This document shows positions 61,042-64,000 of a stretch of DNA of 64,000 nt, one piece after another. Each line of letters begins with the position of its first letter. Positions within the stretch are counted from its first letter, which is position 1. The DNA is from Roseibaca calidilacus (GTDB taxonomy: Bacteria > Pseudomonadota > Alphaproteobacteria > Rhodobacterales > Rhodobacteraceae), in assembly GCF_001517585.1 (NCBI RefSeq), contig NZ_FBYC01000004.1, positions 1,817,501 to 1,881,500 of the forward strand, written 5' to 3'. A model generated the notes under the pieces. The model was not told where the DNA came from. It did no database searches and worked only from the letters and a program-made list of their open reading frames with translations. Made by a program: the position numbers and the translations under genes.

Positions 61042-62736
61042 TTAGAGGCCGCTCACTTGCACCGAATTGTTCGGCTCTAGCGATACGCGCTCGATCTTGC
61101 GGATATGGCTTTCGACCACGTCCCAGATTTGCGGCCCTTCGGTTCCTTGGTTTACGCTGGCCCAACCGCCCACCGTGTAGGTGCGCGCCGGGTCGATCGG
61201 GTCGCCCGTGGACAACAGGGTCATCCCGGAAATCCGCTCGCCAATCGGCTTGGAGATGTCGATCTTGTAGCCAAGGCCGCCCATGCGCACCATGTCACCC
61301 CCCTGCTGGAAATAGGGGTCGGGGTTGAACAGGTTGTCGGCCACGTCTTCCAGAACGACCTTCAGGAATTCGCCGGTCATTTCTGTCCGGTAGCACTGGC
61401 CATAGGTCATAGAGGTCACCGAATGGATGTCCTCGCGGGTGATCGGGTCGCCCGGCATCAGGCTGGCACCCCAGCGCACACCCGGCGACATGGCGATTTC
61501 GGTGTCGCGCTCGGACATCACCGCTTCGCAGATCAGGTCGTCCCAGGTGCCGTTGAAATTGCCGCGACGATAGAGCAGGCTGTCGGTATAGCCGATGACC
61601 TCTTCCAATTGCTCTTTGAAGGGCGCGCGCTCGGCATCGATCAGGCCGGCCATTTCCGCATCGGGCGTAATGACATCCGAGAAGATCGGGATCAGCTTGC
61701 TGCGGAAGCCCATCATCCGGCCATCGCGCACGTCCAGATCCAGACGGGTCACGAATTTGCCGTGGCTGCCGCTGGCGATCAGCAGGGTTTCGCCCACGAT
61801 CACCGGTTCTGGCAGCGCGTCATGCGTGTGGCCGGTCAGGATAACGTCAATGCCCTTGACGCGGCTGGCCATCTGGCGGTCCACGTCAAAGCCGTTATGC
61901 GACAGCACGACGACCAGATCGGCCCCCTGCCCGCGCACTTCGTCAACCATTTCCTGCATACGGCCTTCGCGAATGCCGAAGCTGTATTCGGGGAACATCC
62001 AGCCGGGATTGGCGATGGGCATATAGGGGAAGGCTTGACCGATAACCGCAACCTTCGCACCACCCCGTTCAAACCACGTGTAGTCGGGGAATTCTGCGGG
62101 TTCGTCCCATTCGGAATCGTAGATGTTCTGGCCAAGGAACGGGAAGGGCAGATTGTCGACAATCTCCATCACCCGGTCGGTGCCGAAGGTCCATTCCCAA
62201 TGGCTGGTCATGGCATCCACGCCCAGCTTGTTCATAACATTGACCACGTCCTGACCCTTGGTCAGATAGCTGGTCATCGACCCATGCCATGTGTCGCCGC
62301 CATCCAACAGGATCGCATCGGGGCGGTCCGCCTTGATCGCCTTGACCACGGTCGCCACGCGGTCCATGCCGCCCATGCGGCCATAGGTTTTGCCCAGCGC
62401 GACAAAATCGTCATAGGTCAACGCATAAGCCTCGGGCGAGCCGGGCTTGAGGTTGAACATCTCGATGAAGTCCTTGCCGACAACATGCGGCGGCTTGCCC
62501 TTCACATCGCCCACGCCGACATTCCATTCGGGTTCGCGGAACCAGATCGGCTTCAGATGGGCGTGGATATCTGTGATATGGATAATCGACAGATTTCCGA
62601 ACGTGTCGAATTTCAGCAAATCATCCTGCGTCAGCGTCTGTTGCGCGGCCAGTTTGCCCCAGTTGCCATAACCGGAAATGCCGTAAAGCGCCGAAGCCGC
62701 GACAGAGGCTTGCAGGAACTCGCGCCTAGAAATCAT
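61042..62736 (-). CDS. soxB: thiosulfohydrolase SoxB
   Basis: This 564-aa periplasmic di-manganese hydrolase releases sulfate from the cysteine-S-thiosulfonate on SoxY. It has a Tat-like signal (SRREFLQASVAASALYG), metal motifs ITDIHAHLKP, LDGGDTWHGS, SHWEWTFG, LSHNGFDVDRQM and LTGHTHDALPEP, and a C-terminal 5'-nucleotidase-like domain. AAGGAGA precedes the ATG at 62736. The second member of this fold in the window is the 5'-nucleotidase at 8782. Confidence 0.97.
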   Translation of the reverse strand: MISRREFLQASVAASALYGISGYGNWGKLAAQQTLTQDDLLKFDTFGNLSIIHITDIHAHLKPIWFREPEWNVGVGDVKGKPPHVVGKDFIEMFNLKPGSPEAYALTYDDFVALGKTYGRMGGMDRVATVVKAIKADRPDAILLDGGDTWHGSMTSYLTKGQDVVNVMNKLGVDAMTSHWEWTFGTDRVMEIVDNLPFPFLGQNIYDSEWDEPAEFPDYTWFERGGAKVAVIGQAFPYMPIANPGWMFPEYSFGIREGRMQEMVDEVRGQGADLVVVLSHNGFDVDRQMASRVKGIDVILTGHTHDALPEPVIVGETLLIASGSHGKFVTRLDLDVRDGRMMGFRSKLIPIFSDVITPDAEMAGLIDAERAPFKEQLEEVIGYTDSLLYRRGNFNGTWDDLICEAVMSERDTEIAMSPGVRWGASLMPGDPITREDIHSVTSMTYGQCYRTEMTGEFLKVVLEDVADNLFNPDPYFQQGGDMVRMGGLGYKIDISKPIGERISGMTLLSTGDPIDPARTYTVGGWASVNQGTEGPQIWDVVESHIRKIERVSLEPNNSVQVSGL

Positions 62737-62842
62737 GAGAAGTGTCTCCTTGGGAGGGATGGCATACCGCCGGGAGGAAAGCGGACATGCCAATCTTCGT
62801 AAGTGTGAATATTGTTGGCCCGAAAAAACGTCAGACCAGAGG

Positions 62843-62872
62843 TTCGGGGCGCATTTGAAAACGCGCCCCGAA
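62843..62872 (-). promoter_or_regulatory. intercistronic stem-loop soxA-soxB
   Basis: A perfect 10-bp stem, TTCGGGGCGC/GCGCCCCGAA with a 10-nt loop, lies 7 nt after the soxA stop in the 143-nt soxA-soxB gap. On the minus strand a TTTTTT run occurs only about 15 nt further on. It could attenuate or protect transcripts, separating soxA-level from soxB-level expression. Confidence 0.55.
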
Positions 62873-62879
62873 GATCAGG

Positions 62880-63746
62880 TTACTGACGGACAGAAACGCC
62901 TTCGACCGAAAGACCATTGCCGCGCGACGCGACATAGAGTTCCAGTTCGCGGAATTCCTGCGAACCGATGGCGAAGGATTCGGCCCGTGTATCGCGGATA
63001 CAGCCGCGGAACCGGTTGTGCACAGACACCATGCCTGCGTTCTTCAGACGGTAGGTTGGAAAGCCATTGATCTGGCCCTGGCTTAGATGGTCCGCACGGA
63101 TCATCATGCCCCAGCTGTCTTCGTGGCAGTTGGCGCAAGACAGTTCCAACTGGCCGAAGCGGGTGTAGTACATTTCCTTACCACGTTCCCAGAACGGTGC
63201 AGCATCGCCGTCAATCGCCACATCCACCGGCATCCCGCGCGATTGCAGCGAAATGAACGATGTCATGTTACGCATGTCTTGGCTGTTCCAGCCCCATGCG
63301 TCGGCTTCCATGCGCTCTGTCCGGCAGTTGTTAACATAGTCTTCCATGGACCACAGGTCGCCGTTTTCATTGACCTTGGGCATGACAGCGCGAACGCCTT
63401 TCATCGACTCGGACGCATCGCCATGGCAATCCGCACAGGATTGCTCGGCAGCACCTTCAGCGGTTTCCCACATATCGGCACCATCTTCGACCGCCAGCAT
63501 TGCCGGGTTGTCGAAATCGTCCATCTGCAACGAACGCGTTTCATCCGTGCGGAACAGCCAGCCCGAGTAGATCTCGGGAAGTGCGCCGTCCAGATGCGCC
63601 GGGGCTTCGGCCCGCGTTGTCAGTTGCAGTTCGCCCTCGATAATAAGCTCTGCATCCGGGTGCGGATCTGCATGGGCCGCGCCGGAAAGCGCGACCATAC
63701 AGACTGCCGCAGAGGCCATCAGCTTGCTTAGGGTAAAAGTCTTCAT
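62880..63746 (-). CDS. soxA: sulfur oxidation c-type cytochrome SoxA
   Basis: This 288-aa dihaem cytochrome has a signal peptide (to about residue 26), haem motifs CADCH (Cys104, Cys107) and CANCH (Cys204, Cys207), and the active-site Cys249 in FRGCIRDTR, the persulfide-forming haem ligand. With SoxX it couples thiosulfate to SoxY. The two CXXCH sites put it in the dihaem group. GGAGGAGA precedes the ATG at 63746. It is unrelated to the sarcosine oxidase soxA at 321. Confidence 0.96.
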   Translation of the reverse strand: MKTFTLSKLMASAAVCMVALSGAAHADPHPDAELIIEGELQLTTRAEAPAHLDGALPEIYSGWLFRTDETRSLQMDDFDNPAMLAVEDGADMWETAEGAAEQSCADCHGDASESMKGVRAVMPKVNENGDLWSMEDYVNNCRTERMEADAWGWNSQDMRNMTSFISLQSRGMPVDVAIDGDAAPFWERGKEMYYTRFGQLELSCANCHEDSWGMMIRADHLSQGQINGFPTYRLKNAGMVSVHNRFRGCIRDTRAESFAIGSQEFRELELYVASRGNGLSVEGVSVRQ

Positions 63747-63781
63747 ACGTCTCCTCCCAGACTGGCGCATGACCGTTTGAA

Positions 63782-64000
63782 TTAACCGATTTTCAACTCT
63801 TCGGTTTGCGTGTAGACCGCGCCGCCATCTTCATACCAAGTGAAGACAACTTCGGTGGACTCGCCCACCATGATGTCGAACTCGACATAGGGGTTGGCGG
63901 AAACAGCGCCTTCCAGCGCCATGTCGATCACCATCTCACCGCCATATTCGCAGGTGAAGCGGTTGATGATATTGCGCGGAATGGTGTTGCCATCGGCGTC
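63782..64000 (-). CDS. soxZ: thiosulfate oxidation carrier complex protein SoxZ, 3' part
   Basis: The last 219 nt encode the final 72 residues of SoxZ up to a TAA stop at 63782; the 5' part lies beyond the right edge. The segment with PRNIINRFTCEYGGE, VSANPYVEFD and VFTWYEDGGAVY is characteristic of the immunoglobulin-like SoxZ, which forms the SoxYZ carrier of pathway intermediates. It lies 35 nt upstream of soxA, as in Paracoccus. The reading frame is intact but was not in the list of complete frames. Confidence 0.93.
   Translation of the reverse strand, partial: DADGNTIPRNIINRFTCEYGGEMVIDMALEGAVSANPYVEFDIMVGESTEVVFTWYEDGGAVYTQTEELKIG

Noticed and set aside
61105-62802. 565-codon plus-strand frame opposite soxB
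   Set aside because: It is an antisense shadow of soxB, with His/Asp-rich composition and no ribosome-binding site.
1-64000. CRISPR array, insertion sequences, prophage or rRNA
   Set aside because: No regularly spaced repeats, transposase/integrase genes, phage genes or rRNA-like stretches were seen; the only tandem repeat array is protein-coding (RTX nonapeptides).

Overview
The window is a compact, high-GC chromosomal segment of an alphaproteobacterium, almost certainly of the Rhodobacteraceae/Paracoccaceae. The evidence is a heterotetrameric sarcosine oxidase operon, a Paracoccus-type sulfur-oxidation (Sox) operon, a serralysin-like RTX protease beside a PrtD/HlyD exporter, UrtABCDE, ccmF-ccmH followed by an enoyl-CoA hydratase, and phoH-ybeY-corC-lnt. 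Genes are tightly packed with many 4-nt start/stop overlaps. I see no insertion sequence, prophage, CRISPR array or rRNA; one tRNA (Ala-GGC) is present. The genus cannot be fixed from the sequence alone.

Layout. 1-3.9 kb: end of a sarcosine oxidase operon (delta, alpha, gamma) closed by a bidirectional terminator. 3.9-6.3 kb: DEAD-box RNA helicase divergent from a cold-shock protein, then an ArsC/Spx-like protein. 6.4-8.7 kb: thymidine kinase, alanine dehydrogenase and its divergent Lrp-type regulator. 8.8-14.1 kb (minus strand): periplasmic 5'-nucleotidase, MepA endopeptidase, UMF1-type MFS transporter, a small secreted protein and dapB. 14.2-17.9 kb: rbfA, a phosphodiester glycosidase-like protein, truB, DUF1643, and an M20 amidohydrolase. 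17.9-19.6 kb: pabB and a pabC-like gene. 19.7-25.9 kb: type I exporter (ABC plus adaptor) divergent from a small secreted protein and an M10/RTX metalloprotease; the control region carries a CtrA-like box.

26.3-32.2 kb: urtABCDE, a urea-type ABC transporter, with a stem-loop after urtA and no urease gene next to it. 32.3-35.0 kb: DMT transporter, tRNA-Ala, a TIGR02300 protein, a YgjP-like peptidase, and thpR. 35.1-36.2 kb: a split YeeE/YedE pair, probably a thiosulfate/sulfur-compound transporter. 36.3-38.6 kb: a MoxR ATPase and CoxE-like VWA pair, separated by a block of hairpins. 38.8-42.1 kb: ccmF, ccmH, enoyl-CoA hydratase. 42.4-43.6 kb: a roughly ten-helix membrane protein, possibly TsoY-like, whose leader resembles that of the YeeE/YedE pair. 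43.8-49.6 kb: phoH, ybeY, corC, lnt, then deoA and a DUF1285 gene on the other strand. 49.7-56.3 kb: MoxR, DUF58, DUF4159 and a large membrane protein. 56.4-64.0 kb: soxF, E, D, C, B, A and the 3' end of soxZ on the minus strand, transcribed from beyond the right edge.

The main physiological theme is lithotrophic sulfur oxidation. SoxZ-A-B-CD with the accessory SoxE/SoxF oxidise thiosulfate in the periplasm, CcmF/CcmH attach the haems these cytochromes need, and the YeeE/YedE pair (possibly with the TsoY-like protein) may move sulfur compounds across the inner membrane. Other parts handle nitrogen and one-carbon compounds: sarcosine oxidation, alanine deamination, urea/amide uptake and folate synthesis. 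Less explained items are the shared leader motif of the two membrane-protein loci, three stem-loops between sox genes, a two-copy hairpin-plus-box repeat, and the secreted protein between exporter and protease.
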